DNA of 14,012 nt from Haplosporangium gracile (lineage: Eukaryota; Mortierellomycota; Mortierellomycetes; Mortierellales; Mortierellaceae), in the NCBI GenBank assembly GCA_015499985.1, contig JAAAUF010001017.1, positions 1 through 14,012 on the forward strand. Reading direction: 5' to 3'. A program made the translations under genes and the position numbers. The notes below the pieces were generated by a model that was given only the letters and a program-made list of their open reading frames with translations, searched no databases and had not been told where the DNA came from. Below are positions 1 to 10,401 of this stretch, in pieces (positions within the stretch are counted from its first letter, which is position 1; every line of letters begins with the position of its first letter).

Positions 1-501
1 AGCCTTGGGGGCCTTCTCCTTCTTCTCCTTGGGGGCCTTCTCGGCCTTGTCAGCCTTGTCAGACTTGTCAGCCTTGGTGGTCTTGTCAGCCTTAGCGGCT
101 TTGCCAGCCTTGGCGGCCTTGGGCTCCTTAGAGACCTTCTCCTTCTTCTCCTTGGGGGTCTTCTCGGCGGTCTCAGCCTTGGCAGCCTTCTCCTTCTTCT
201 CCTTGGGGGCCTTGACCTTCTTCTCACCATCAGCAGCAGCGGCAGCCTTGGGGGCCTTCTCCTTCTTCTCCTTGAGTGTCTTCTCGGTCTTGTCAGCCTT
301 AGTAGCCTTGGCGGCCTTAGGCTCCTTGACGTCCTTGGCAGCCTTCTCTTTCTTCTCCTTCTTCTCCTTGGGTGCCTTGTCGGTCTTGGCTGCCTTCTCC
401 TTCTTAGGCTTCTTAGTGTCAGCACCGGCAGCAGCCTTAGGGGCCTTCTTCTCCTTCTTGGCCTCCTGGGCAGCCTTGGCTCTCTTATCGGCGCTCTTGG
501 C
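1..501 (-). repeat. Lysine-rich tail-coding repeat, PKEKKEK units
   Basis: The last visible exon of gene 1 is internally repetitive. A 21-bp unit coding PKEKKEK occurs at 13-33, 136-156 and 187-207. A variant, LKEKKEK, is at 256-276, and an extended PKEKKEKKEK lies at 343-372. Between them are AAKA and ADK steps. Lysine is written almost entirely as AAG. The composition resembles linker-histone C-terminal tails. Such tracts expand and contract easily, so unit number may vary between strains. Confidence 0.8.
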
Positions 502-3152
502 GTTTTCGGTCACGGCCTTGGTCTCGTAATCCGCTCTGACGACGGCATCAACTGCCTCCCACTTGTCAACGAGCTTTTTGTAGATGTCGGCGCGGGATGC
601 ATCGGGAGTGGCGTCCTTAATGGCCTTCTGGTGGTCCTTGACGTACATGTCAAAGGCGGAGCGGATCTTGGGGGCGCGAGTAGAGGTGGAGGTGGAAGCC
701 TTGGAGGCCTTAGCAGCAGCCTTGGCCTTGGCGAGGGCAGCCTTCTTCTTGGCCAGCTGGGCCTTCTTCTGTTCGGTCTTCTTGGCCTTGAGTTCGGCGT
801 TCTTCTTGGCCTTGGCAGCGACCTTGGCCTTCTTGACGGCAAGAGCCTGAGCCTTCTTCTCCTTGGCATCTTGAGCGGCCTATATGATGTAGGAGTTGTA
901 CATAGAGAAAGCGTTAGTCATTGAGACCTAGTAGTTGTATTGCTTTAACGGGAGCATGTGAAACCCCTATCTCTGTGAATAAAAATTATTACCTTCTGGG
1001 CGCGGGGCACGAGACCAGAGTCCTCAGGCTTCTTCAAGAAGACCATAAGGCGTTCGAGCAAAGCATCCTAAGGTTACGATTGAAGTAAAATAGAGGATAG
1101 AGTGAGCAAGAAGGCTTTAAATGGAAGCGCGAAATCAAGGGCGATCCCCCGAAGGCTGAGATGGTGGCGTCGTCGTTGAGTGATTGTCGAGTTGAATGAG
1201 GCGCGGTAGCCACTTTTTTTGTTATTATTGCCAGTCCCGATGGTTGATTCCGGTAAACAAACATCGGTGCTGTCGTTGTTCCTTGAGAACAGACGATACA
1301 ATATTGTCGCACCCCTTTTTCATCTTTGCTGTGTGTTCCTGTTGACTTGAACTTGACTATGCATACCTTGTCACCGCCAGCCTCAAGGTTGAAGACATCA
1401 ATAAGCTCGCGAAGACCACCAACGGTCCACTTTCCGAGCTTCTCCTCAAGAGCTTCCTCCTCCTTCTACAAATCGACAATTCGACAACATATTAGAATGC
1501 ATGGTTTGTTTTCAGGACAGCTCTCTTATTTTCGGTTCAATTGTGCAACCAGAAACATTTTCAAATCGGGGAGGGATAACGATAATCCGTAGGATTCTGT
1601 GCGCCGTACCTCGCTCAAGTGCTCGAATCCATTGAATGCCTTGAGGTCGTTCTTGGGGCTCTTGGAGGGGGCGACGCGACCGAAGAGGAGGCGGTGAAGT
1701 CCCTTGACGGTCTCATCGCTGGACTTCAACTTGTCTAAGTTGGCGTTGACTAGTTTGCAAAAGAAACACGATGGGCAGATTGATTGGTCAGATTTGTAAG
1801 GTGAATATGATTTGATTTGTTGCTGATTTGGACAGACGGAAGCGGAACAAGAGAAAGAGAAAGAGGGGAAAAGGGCGTGACACTATTGTGCCATTGAACG
1901 CGTTCCCTCTCCTGTAGTCTTCGTAGAATCGTCGTTTGTTGTTCGCTGTAGCCAGTGTGGCAGTTTGACAGGGCCGTTTAGGCAATTGAGCTGTTAATAC
2001 CTGCTGTGGTGGTGGTCGTTTTTTTTTTTGTTTTGGTTGTTGTTGTTTGATTGTTGACAAATAGTGCGAATATGTCGTGGTGAACAAAAATCATTGATTT
2101 CCAAGACGAGTAAGGAAGCTGCTGATAAAGATAAGAACAAGGATGACGATGGATGCTGTAAAAGAATGAGGGAAAGAGAGACTTACCAGTGGCGATAGAG
2201 CCGAGCTTGGTACCCTTGCCCTATTAATTGGAAGAGAGGAGGCATAGTAGAACAGAGGAAGGAAAGGGCAAGAGTGAGTATTCGATAATTTATTGAATGG
2301 ATGTGTTGGATATGAAGTGTGTGATTATTTTTTTCTTGTTGTTTTTTATGTGTTGGTCGTGTCGTGTGTTTGCGTGTGGTTATTGTATAGTTGTCTGCGA
2401 GTATGAATTGAGAGGCGAGGAGTGAGCTGGCAGCCATCCGTCTTCATCTCTTAGCTTATCGCTGTTTTGAAATTTTGTGTGTGAATAAATTCAAAATCAT
2501 GTTGCGGGACAAGACAAGTGAGAATGGAAGAGAGGAGAAAAAGGGAGAGAGGAACAAGAACCTTACCTCGGGAATGGCCAACTTCTTCTCGGCCTTCTCG
2601 ACGACGGGGACGGCAAAGCGCTCGACCTTTTTGCGCTCACGAGGGCCGGTAACGGGGACTACAAGGGCGCCATGTTTAATAAGCGCATTAGGGAGAGGTG
2701 AGGACGTTACATCAAGCGAGATAGAAAGAGAATAAGAGATAGAGTGACAATGGGTTAGGGAAGTGTTGAAAATGTATGTATGTCAATCTATCTGATACGT
2801 GTGTCTGTGTGTATGTGCGTAAATGTGTAAATGCGAGCATGGGATGTTGGATAGATGGGTTGAGCGAGAGAGGGGTCAGTGAGATGAGGGCGTCCGTCTT
2901 GACGCGTCTTTTTTTTTGTTTTTTGAGCAAAGGTCGAAATTATTTTTTTTTTCGAGGGAGACCCAAAAAAACAAAACAACACAAAAAAATGAAATTTGAT
3001 TTTTTTTCATTTTTCGTGTTTTTGTTGTTTTTTTAAAAAAAAAAAAAAAAGTGGGTGGGTAGGTGAGTAGGCTGTCGCGCGTTCTTACGAGGAACAACGG
3101 GGTCACGGGGGATGTAGACCTCGGAATCAGAAGAGTCGCCAGAATCAGACAT
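1..3152 (-). CDS. DEK-type core plus HMG-box chromatin protein with lysine-rich tail (3' end beyond window)
   Basis: Seven exons on the minus strand: 3152-3089, 2658-2567, 2220-2187, 1749-1610, 1465-1367, 1067-993 and 879-1. All introns are GT-AG and the frame holds throughout, giving 461 residues before the left edge. The ATG at 3152 has A at -3 and starts MSDSGDSSDSEVYIPRDP, an acidic Ser-rich N-terminus. Residues 53-110 resemble the DEK core: GKGTKLG, then LHRLLFGR, then an FNGF turn (human DEK, from memory, has LHKLLYNR and FSGF). Residues 119-157 form the SAP/SAF-box-like helices that follow in DEK (LRELIDVFNL, then LLERLMVFLKKP). Residues 237-290 look like one HMG box. From about 291 the protein is Lys/Ala/Glu-rich, like a histone H1 tail. 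A nuclear DNA-architecture role is inferred from these domains. No stop codon or DEK C-terminal domain is visible, so the true length is unknown. DEK core fairly sure; HMG box probable. Confidence 0.85.
514..675 (-). other. HMG-box-like DNA-binding segment inside gene 1
   Basis: Residues 237-290 of the DEK-type protein. Hallmarks in order: a basic APKIRSAFDMY start matching the HMG-box P-K-x-x-S-A-[FY]-x-x-[FY] pattern, then VKDH, then TPDAS before helix 2, a KKLVDKWEAV helix with the conserved Trp (W275), and a closing DYETKA. About 54 residues, slightly short of a typical 65-75 residue box. It is flanked by Ala/Lys-rich linkers. HMG boxes bind the DNA minor groove and bend it; that this one does so is inference. 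Confidence 0.7.
1026..1441 (-). other. SAP/SAF-box-like segment of the DEK core (spans an intron)
   Basis: Residues 119-157 of gene 1, split between exons 5 and 6 by the intron at 1068-1366. It reads as two amphipathic helices, LRELIDVFNL and ALLERLMVFL, separated by a short Gly/Asp turn and followed by KKPEDSG. The spacing and the terminal KKP match the DEK region where human DEK has a divergent SAP box that binds DNA. Assignment is by resemblance to the remembered DEK family. Confidence 0.65.
2659..3088 (-). other. Intron 1 of gene 1, rich in homopolymers
   Basis: A 430-bp intron (GTAAG to TTGTAG) holding long A and T tracts, including T7 followed directly by A16 at 3028-3050. That tract could fold on itself and is prone to slippage, so its exact length in any assembly is uncertain. 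No gene is seen inside. Confidence 0.75.
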
Positions 3153-4542
3153 GATTATGTTGCTGTGTGTGCGTTGTTGCTGTGGCGAAGATGAGGAGGA
3201 GGTGGAGTTGTTGTGAAGGGAATAGAGATGTGGTGAGTGAAGGAAGGAAAGCGAGAAAGAAGAGAAAGAGAGAGTGTGTGTGTGTTTTGTGACGAGGGGG
3301 GTGTGTAAGGGTAAAGAGAGGAAAAGAAGAGAAGAGAAGAGAAGAAAAAAAGAGAGCGAAAAAAAGGAGAACGGGAAGAAAAAAAGCGAAATTTTTTTCG
3401 CTCAAAAAAAAAAAAAGAAAAAGAAAAAAAAAAGAGTGACGGGAGCAACTCAGCACCGCTCCCTCTCTGCTCGACCTCAACCTCGCCTCCTCCTTCTCTT
3501 TCTCGTTTTTTTTTTTCCTTTTTACCAAGGGCCACATCCCTTCCATCGCTCCTTCACATACATCTCCCATCCCCCGCATCTTCTTTCAAGACCACCATCC
3601 GATGCTCCCAACCACGCGCTTCATCCTCATCTAACTCATGTTCGCCGATCTCATCATCCCTCCTATGCCTACGCCGCCTGAAAGCCTTCAGGACCAGAGT
3701 CAGCTTTTTGTCCTTCTAAAAAAAAATCTACCTCACTCCCAATTTTTTCTGTTCTTAAAAAAATGATAATGGGAGGAAAATTGAAAATGGCAAAAAAGAA
3801 AAAACGTACGCGTGAGTCGGGTCAACCATCATTGCTTGATAATTATTGTTTTTCGTTCTACCATTTTGTTTTCTATGAAAACATCGTTGACGATAATATA
3901 CAGAGAAACATAGACACCCCCATTGTCTTCAATGATGGCGTCGTGTCAATACATAGTCCTTTCTCTTGCGAACGCGCTACATCTTCCTTACTGTTATCAT
4001 GGTACGATACCATGATACTTGTGTGCCTCACTGTCTTTTTTTTTTTTCTTCTTTGGACTGATAACAAAATGGATCAACTCACCCTCGTCACTCCTTCGAA
4101 ATAAAATATCGGCCATGCTCCTCCTCCCCTCCGACCCGACAAAAAAGAAAAATTAAAGCCGCAGTTTGCACCCAACCTAATTGACGTGAAGTAGGTAGAC
4201 CCTTTTCATAAAACATTAACCAACGGACCTCAGTCAACAAACCAACACAAAAAACACAGCCGACCCATAGACCAACAAACAATGACAATCCAAACGGTTG
4301 AACGATTCATTTGACAACAACACCTCCTTGCTCAAAACTAAACACAAAATAAAAGTTATCTGTCTCGTCGGAGAGGAAGCGTCATGAGAAATAGCTGCTG
4401 CAAATAAAAAATTCTATTTATGTATGAAAAAACAATAATGCTGCTCATCTATCTAAACTTGCTGCTGTGGCTCTTGATGTAGGGGATGAAAAAGGGGGAG
4501 GAGAGGAGGGGAGGGGTAAATGCTTCTTATTCTTATTCTTTT
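3153..4542. other. Intergenic region between gene 1 and the DHTKD1-like gene
   Basis: About 1.4 kb between the start of gene 1 and the stop of the next minus-strand gene. The left part (3153-3440) is the pyrimidine-rich leader or promoter of gene 1 when read on the minus strand. The right part (about 4100-4542) is AT-rich and probably holds the DHTKD1-like 3' UTR; an AATAAA-type poly(A) signal could not be fixed. The middle (3562-3815) has splice-like signals on the minus strand, described under findings. No protein family was recognised. Confidence 0.6.
3233..3435 (-). promoter_or_regulatory. Pyrimidine-rich leader/promoter tract of gene 1
   Basis: Read on the minus strand this is dominated by C and T just upstream of the ATG at 3152; its longest stretch of nearly pure pyrimidine lies at 3315-3386. 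Such tracts upstream of start codons are common in fungal promoters. A small perfect hairpin (7-bp arms 3385-3391 and 3396-3402, 4-nt loop) lies within it. No TATA box was identified. Confidence 0.45.
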
Positions 4543-7500
4543 TTACAACCGGAAAGCCCTGGCCAGAATGTCGGCACTCTCCTTGCGGTGGACGACAGCA
4601 ATGCCGGTGGCAGGGGCTGCCGAGGGGTCTCTGCCAATGTAGCCCAGCGACTTGTTCTCGGGCAACAACTGGCGTATCCTTGGCTCCATGAACGAGTATG
4701 CACCACCGTTCTGGGGCTCCTCCTGGATCCAAGTGAACTCTAAAAAATTGGAAAAAAAAACAGAGAACAAAAGAAAAATGGCTCAGTTGTTAGAACAGGG
4801 CGCTGCCAACAAAACAGACAAACAAAAATAATAATAATCGCGTGCTGGTTCACGCTCTCATTCTCAAACAATAGACACATATTCTTCTTCTTACCCTTAG
4901 CGCTAGAGTAGGTCTCGATCTGCTGCTTAAGACCCTCCTTAGGGAAGGGGCTCAACTCCTCGACACGGACAATGGCCACCTTCTCATCGGCTCCCTTAGT
5001 CTGACGCTCCTTGATCAGGTCATAGTAGAGCTTGCCAGAGACAAACAGGACCTTCTCGACCGACGAAGGCTCCTCCTCGGTCTTAGTGTCACCCAGGACT
5101 GGCTCAAAGGTGGTACCAGGGGCCATGTCCTCGAGAGACGAAGTGGCGGTAGGCAGACGGAGGAGGGTCTTGGGTCCGACGACGATCAGGGGCTTGCGGA
5201 AGTCGCGCTTCATCTGGCGACGGAGCAAGTGGAAGTACTGAGCAGGGGTGGTGGGGTTAACGACGTGCATGTTGGTGTTGGCCTTGATGGAGGGGTCCTT
5301 GACGTCGAAGGAGTCGTTTGTCATCTGCAACCAGCGCTCGATGCGGCAGGACGAGTGCTCGGGCCCAGCACCATCGTAGCCGTGGGGCAGAAGCATAACC
5401 AAGCCCGATTGACGGAGCCACTTGGCTAAAAAGGAAACATTAGAGCAAGGGCGCATTCCATAAGGCCTATTAGTGTCTATGTATTATTATTTTTTCCTCT
5501 CCGCCCACTTTTCATTTCTGCCTCGAAACCCGAAGCCCAATCTCAGGTACGACAGACAGACACCCACCCATCAGTATCAGCTGGATCGATCTACCATATC
5601 ATATCGTATCATACCATATCATTTTCAGCATTGACCAAATCATTCAAAAGTCACTTACTCTCGGCACTGGAGACATAGGTGTCGATGGTCACCTGGGCAG
5701 AGTTGAAAAAGTCTCCGAACTGAGCCTCCCAGATGTTCAGCATCTTGGGCGTCTCGTAGCTCATACCCGTCTCAAACGCAAGCACAGCCAGCTCAGACAA
5801 GCTCGAGTTAGCCACCTCAAGATGGCCCTGTGACTCGTTCATCGCGTTCAAGGGGATATGCACACGCTCAGTCTTCTGGTCAACCAACATCGCGTGGCGC
5901 TGCGAGAACGTGCCACGGCCAACATCCTGACCACAGATACGGACATCGTATCCCTCCTTCAACAGGGAACCAAACGCAATCGCCTCAGCCGTGGCCCAGT
6001 CAATGCTCTGACCATCCTTCAGCTTCTTCAGACGTGACTGCACGTGGAACTTCTCAAGACGGGGGTGGATCTCAAAGTCACTGGGGGTAGCAACGGAAGC
6101 CTGAGCAATCTTGGTCATGACCTCCTTGCTGATTCCAGTGTCGAGTCTGCTCACAGTCTCAGTGGGGAAGATCATGCCCTTCCACTTGCCCTGGAGATGA
6201 TCCGCCTCGGGCTTGAAGCTGTCGATCTCGGAAAAGTCGTCCTCCAGCTTCTCAAAGTAGTCCTGACGGAATTCGTCGATCGCACTCTTGGTAATCACGT
6301 TCTCAGCCAACAACTTTTCCTCGTACATCTTGGGGACAGACTTGCGGGCACGGATGTTGTTGTACATCAAGGGCTGGGTGAAGGCGGGCTCGTCCAGTTC
6401 GTTGTGACCCCAACGACGGTAGGCAATCAAGTCCAGAATAACATCCTTGCGGAACTTGTTGCGGTATTCAACGGCAAGGCGCATGGCATGGACAACTTCC
6501 TCGGGATGGTCACCGTTAACGTGAATGACAGGGGCGTTGATCATCTTGCCAATGTCGGAACTGTAAACAGACGAGCGTGCGTTCTGGGCAGGAGTAGTGT
6601 ATCCGATTTGGTTGTTGACCACAATGTGAATAGACCCTCCTGAAGTGAAATGGGGCAAGTTGGACAAACCCAAACTCTCCATGACAACTCCCTGGCCAGT
6701 AAAGGCGGCATCTCCGTGCAACTGGACGCACATGACCTTATCTCCGAGCTGGCAATCGGGCGAGGAGTTGGCAATGAGATCCATTTGCTTGGCACGCGCT
6801 TTGCCCATGGCGACAGGGTTGACAGCCTCGAGGTGAGAGGGGTTGTGGAGCATAGAGACGTGGATGGGCTCGGCCTCGCCATAGTCGAGCTTGGGAGAGT
6901 TAGCGATATGGGACAGAACATCACCCGAGGCAGGGAGGTTGATGGGGAACTCGGGGTTGCCCTTGACCTTGGAGAAGAGGGCGGTAGGGTTGTACTGCAT
7001 CAGATCCGTCAACAGGTTGAGACGACCACGATGGGGCATTCCCAAGATAGCCTCCGTAACACCAGCTAGTATGAAGTAAATAAATGTGCACAGTTAGAAC
7101 GCTTGTTTCTTTACGCTTCATTCGTCTCAATGTGCTCAGTAATGAAAACATGCATGTACCTTTAGAGGCGGACTGGAAGAGAGCATCCAAAGCGACCATC
7201 ATACTCTCGGCACCCTCAAGCCCATAACGCTTAACCTGGGCAAACTTCTTGCCCATGAAGTGATCAAAGACTTCGGACTTTGTTAAGAGCTCAAAGATGC
7301 GCTGCTTGTCGTCAGGGGTAATTGGGGGCTTTTGGTATGACTCGACCTGGTGGGCAAACCATCTTCTCTCACTTGCATTCTACGATAGAGTGATAGAGAA
7401 AATTGTTATGGGATTGTTTGGAGTTTATCATGTTAGAATCACAATGAAAGGAGTAACGTATATGAGAGAAAGAGAGAGATACGTACGGGAATGTGCATGA

Positions 7501-8552
7501 ACTCATAGGCGATCTTGCCACAGTAAGACTTTTCGAGGTGGGCCACGACGGTCTTGAGGGAAGCCTCCTCCTTGGCCTCGGCATTGCTCTTAGACTGGTT
7601 GACGTGGAGAATTCCGCTCAGGTTGTACGACTTTGCTTCGTCCGAGAGGGCATAACGCTCGGCATCCAAGGCGAGAACCTTCCTGGAAGTACGAATAGTA
7701 CGAAGAAGGTAATAACCATCGTTGTTTGTCAGTCAATCAGTCAATTGGGCTTCTTCATGCCCCCTTTGCCCGCGACATTCAAATGATGCCTCAATTCGTC
7801 GTCAACATACAACACAACAACAGCAACAACAATAACAAGGGCTGCTTAGATCTCATCATTCGCACGCAAACATAAACAAGTGCCCTTTTTTGCTGTAGGT
7901 GTGCCCTCGCTCTCACTTTTTTTTTCTTTGCCTTCTGTTTCATTCCCACGTATTCCGCTGATGACTACCACACCACCTTTTTACCCCTCATATTTATTTT
8001 TCCTCTTTGATCTTCGACACTTACTGGCGCTTGACAATGTCCAAAGGATCAAGATCGGCCGCAAGATGACCATGTGTTCTATAGCCGATGACCAGACGCA
8101 GCAAGTTGGCATTGTCTACTCTGTTGGCGAGTTCCTCGGGGGTATCTAATCGGCACGGTACATATAAAAAAGAGACAACCAGCATCTTAGTAAAACACGA
8201 GCCTGGATCCACTCCGGTATGTCCATCCTTTTTGTATCAGGGACAAAGCACCTCTCTAAATTAGCACACAAACACACTTACAATCTGGCATGGAGTAGAC
8301 TTTGGGCATACGGTAACCATAGGCACCATCGTCATGGTAAGCAGCACGCTGCTGAGCAACTGAAGATGCAGGGAAGAGGGCTGCCCTTGAAGGTCTTGAA
8401 AACAGCTTTGAAGAGGATGTAGCAGTGAGGTTTGGCTTGGAGGACTGGTGAAGAGCATGACGATGGATGCCAGCAGAGCGGAAGAGACCAGTGGAAGGCT
8501 TGAGGACTGTCCTTACGGAGCTTGAGGCGGCCAGACGGAGGATACCAGACAT
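4543..8552 (-). CDS. DHTKD1: 2-oxoadipate dehydrogenase E1 component, mitochondrial (DHTKD1-like)
   Basis: Seven exons: 8552-8282, 8145-8025, 7682-7487, 7379-7160, 7065-5659, 5425-4895 and 4739-4543; 2943 nt, 980 residues, stop TAA. It is a thiamine-diphosphate 2-oxo acid dehydrogenase E1 that decarboxylates 2-oxoadipate and passes glutaryl to a lipoyl E2 (lysine/tryptophan breakdown). The first 70 or so residues are rich in Ser, Arg and Ala and lack acids, a plausible mitochondrial presequence. Motifs: [12 protein letters not shown] (246-257), [11 protein letters not shown] from 278, [10 protein letters not shown] from 344, the ThDP/Mg motif from GDAAFTGQG (387) to NN (420-421), GHNE (489-492), GTFSQRHA (654-661), and [16 protein letters not shown] in exon 6. 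It fits remembered human DHTKD1 better than OGDH/KGD1: AVNPVA, the Tyr of KRY (Phe in OGDH) and [15 protein letters not shown]. Length is near human DHTKD1 (919). Intron 1 has a TACTAA branch-point-like sequence. Substrate is inferred. Confidence 0.92.
5593..5622 (+). repeat. Short imperfect repeat in DHTKD1-like intron 5
   Basis: The 10-mer ACCATATCAT occurs at 5593-5602 and again at 5613-5622, with a related ATATCGTATC between. It lies wholly within the 233-bp intron (5426-5658), so it does not affect the protein. Probably a minor low-complexity expansion. Confidence 0.6.
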
Positions 8553-8562
8553 TATGATGTAG

Positions 8563-8815
8563 AAGAAGTAGAGAGAAACGGTTTACTTGTGAAGCGGAGT
8601 GGAGAGTAGAATGAGGGAAGGGAATGAGGAATGAGAAAGAGAAAGAGAATGAATGAGGAAGAGACCACTGAAGACAACGAAGGGTCAGACAGCAGGTGGA
8701 GCGTAAGGGGAAGAAAGAAGGAGAGGGGGAAAGATTGAAGAAGAAAAGAAAGAAGAAAAGAAAAGAAAGAGAAGAGGAGTGCAATAAAAAGAAAAAGGCT
8801 GCTGGGGGAGGACGA
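8563..8815 (-). promoter_or_regulatory. Pyrimidine-rich leader/promoter tract of the DHTKD1-like gene
   Basis: Immediately upstream of the ATG at 8552 the minus strand is strongly C/T-rich for about 250 bp; on the plus strand 8707-8779 is almost pure purine. It has the same character and position as the tracts before the other two genes, which suggests a shared promoter or leader style in this genome. No TATA box was found, and the transcription start cannot be placed from sequence alone. Confidence 0.45.
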
Positions 8816-9974
8816 GTAAAGGAGACGCAACGATGAGCAAGGGGTGAATCCTTCTGCTCTTTCCCTCGGGGCTGTCTTCTCTATTTCCCCTCTTTCTGTC
8901 TTTACTCCACCATTCTCGCTTGGATCCAGATCCCCTTTGATTCATTCATACGTTACAATCCTTGATTCGGACATAGCTACCATCATCCTTTCCTCATCGA
9001 TGCTGAATCTTTTGGTCTTCAGGAACCATTGCCAACTGCCATCCCTGTCTTTAGCAGCCCCCTTTGACAGCGCATTCGGTGAGTTATGACTAACACTACC
9101 CGATGGGCCCACCCCAACCAACAACAAATAGAAAAAAAAAAGGTGCACCCACGGGCTGAACCGTCCCTCCCTCTCTTCCTCTGTTTCCCTTCCCCCACAT
9201 CTCGCGCAACAGGAACAGAGGGAAAAAACAGCGTGGGTAATTTTTGACTCCTTCCTTTTTTGGACACCATAAAACTACACAGACGGGCTCGTTTTCATCT
9301 TTTTCTTTCACACCCATTCGCTTACTTGCTGCTTCCTCTCTCTCTCTCTCTTTATGATCCGCTTGTCTGTTCTGTTCTGATCCTTCCTGCCTCGAACATC
9401 CCCGCCCGCATCCACGCCATCTTTTGTGCCTGCTCTCGTTCGATAGACTACACTTTCCCTTCAATCCCTATCCTGTCCTTCTACCTCTGACTCTTTTCCC
9501 TTTTTTCCTTTTTGTCCTTTCTTTAATTGCTCAGTAGTGACATAGTCCTGAATTAGTATGACCATGGCAGACGGACAAAGAGGCCCGTAATTAACCCGCC
9601 GTTTGGCACTAACAATTTACACCATAGACACCAAGAAACCTCTCACTCTCACTTCTTTTATTCATGATTCGCATATCCCTCGTTTTTTGTGCTCCCACTT
9701 TCAACTGCATAGATATACAGGCACGGCTTTGTCGTTGGTTTACTCGTGGCATAAGGCGTTTGATGGCTGTAAGAGGATTGAAGTTGAAAGGTTACAAAGC
9801 AGGTCAAGGACAAAATTGAGAAGTGAGAGGAAAGTAGTAAGGAGGCAGGACAGACAGACAGCAGCGTTCAGTGGTCAGGGACGGCGATTGGTCCTTGACG
9901 GGAGCGTGACCAAGGTACGGAATAAGGTACTAAGGGCCAATTTGCTTTCGTTCTTGAATAGAGTTCAAGTATCA

Positions 9975-9996
9975 ACTCACTCACTCACTCACTCAC
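9975..9996 (+). repeat. (ACTC)n microsatellite
   Basis: Five perfect ACTC units plus AC, 22 bp, in the divergent intergenic region. Likely length-polymorphic; no function apparent. Confidence 0.9.
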
Positions 9997-10401
9997 CCCA
10001 CTCTTTACTCTTCTTTTTTGTCTCGCTGACCCTTGTCCCTGACGTTGTTGTGTCTCGCCTTTTCGTTTGTGATGTTTACTGGGTCCCTTGTTTGTTGGAT
10101 GTGTCAATTGATCTGGACAATTTACCTACCTCGCTTGATCTAGCTAGTCCATAGACACCCTGCCATGATTTCTTCAGAGTGCAAGGAAGGAGCGAGGAAT
10201 GTGCAGGGTCAAATACCGTTGCACAAGGAGGTGTATGTGGCCTGTTGACATTGATTGTGTCATCTGTTGCCTGAGCAAGGACAGGCACCGGGGACATACA
10301 GTCAAAGTCACGTCGCGTCACCTTGCTCTAGACGATGCACTTCAAATCAGCAGCGGACAGATATCAGTCTAACATCTTCGGCAAAAGAAAAGCCGCTCTG
10401 T

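Noticed and set aside
5..529. 174-codon plus-strand open frame rich in Phe, Ser, Leu and Ala
   Set aside because: It is the exact antisense of the AAG/GCC-rich lysine tail of gene 1; its repeats simply mirror that codon use.
510..869. Arg/Pro-rich minus-strand frame
   Set aside because: It is an out-of-frame reading of exon 7 of gene 1, which stays open in the frame set by spliced upstream exons.
3145..3579. 144-codon minus-strand frame rich in Phe and Leu
   Set aside because: It is the homopolymer-rich leader of gene 1 translated; it overlaps the start region in another frame and has no conserved features.
3763..4104. 113-codon plus-strand frame beginning MIMGGKLKMAKKKK
   Set aside because: AT-rich with poly-A and poly-T runs giving the Lys and Phe strings; no motif, and a splice-like minus-strand intron overlaps it.
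6044..6643. 199-codon plus-strand frame, and its neighbour at 6650-7069
   Set aside because: Both lie antisense to the large, strongly conserved exon 5 of the DHTKD1-like gene and show no family features of their own.
4543..8552. Annotation as 2-oxoglutarate dehydrogenase E1 (KGD1/OGDH)
   Set aside because: The two families are homologous, but the [21 protein letters not shown] and SSCRIER segments match remembered DHTKD1 better, and the length (980) is nearer DHTKD1.
8332..8830. Leu/Ser/Phe-rich minus-strand frames before the DHTKD1-like start
   Set aside because: They are products of the pyrimidine tract and an alternative frame of exon 1; the chosen frame continues into conserved exons.
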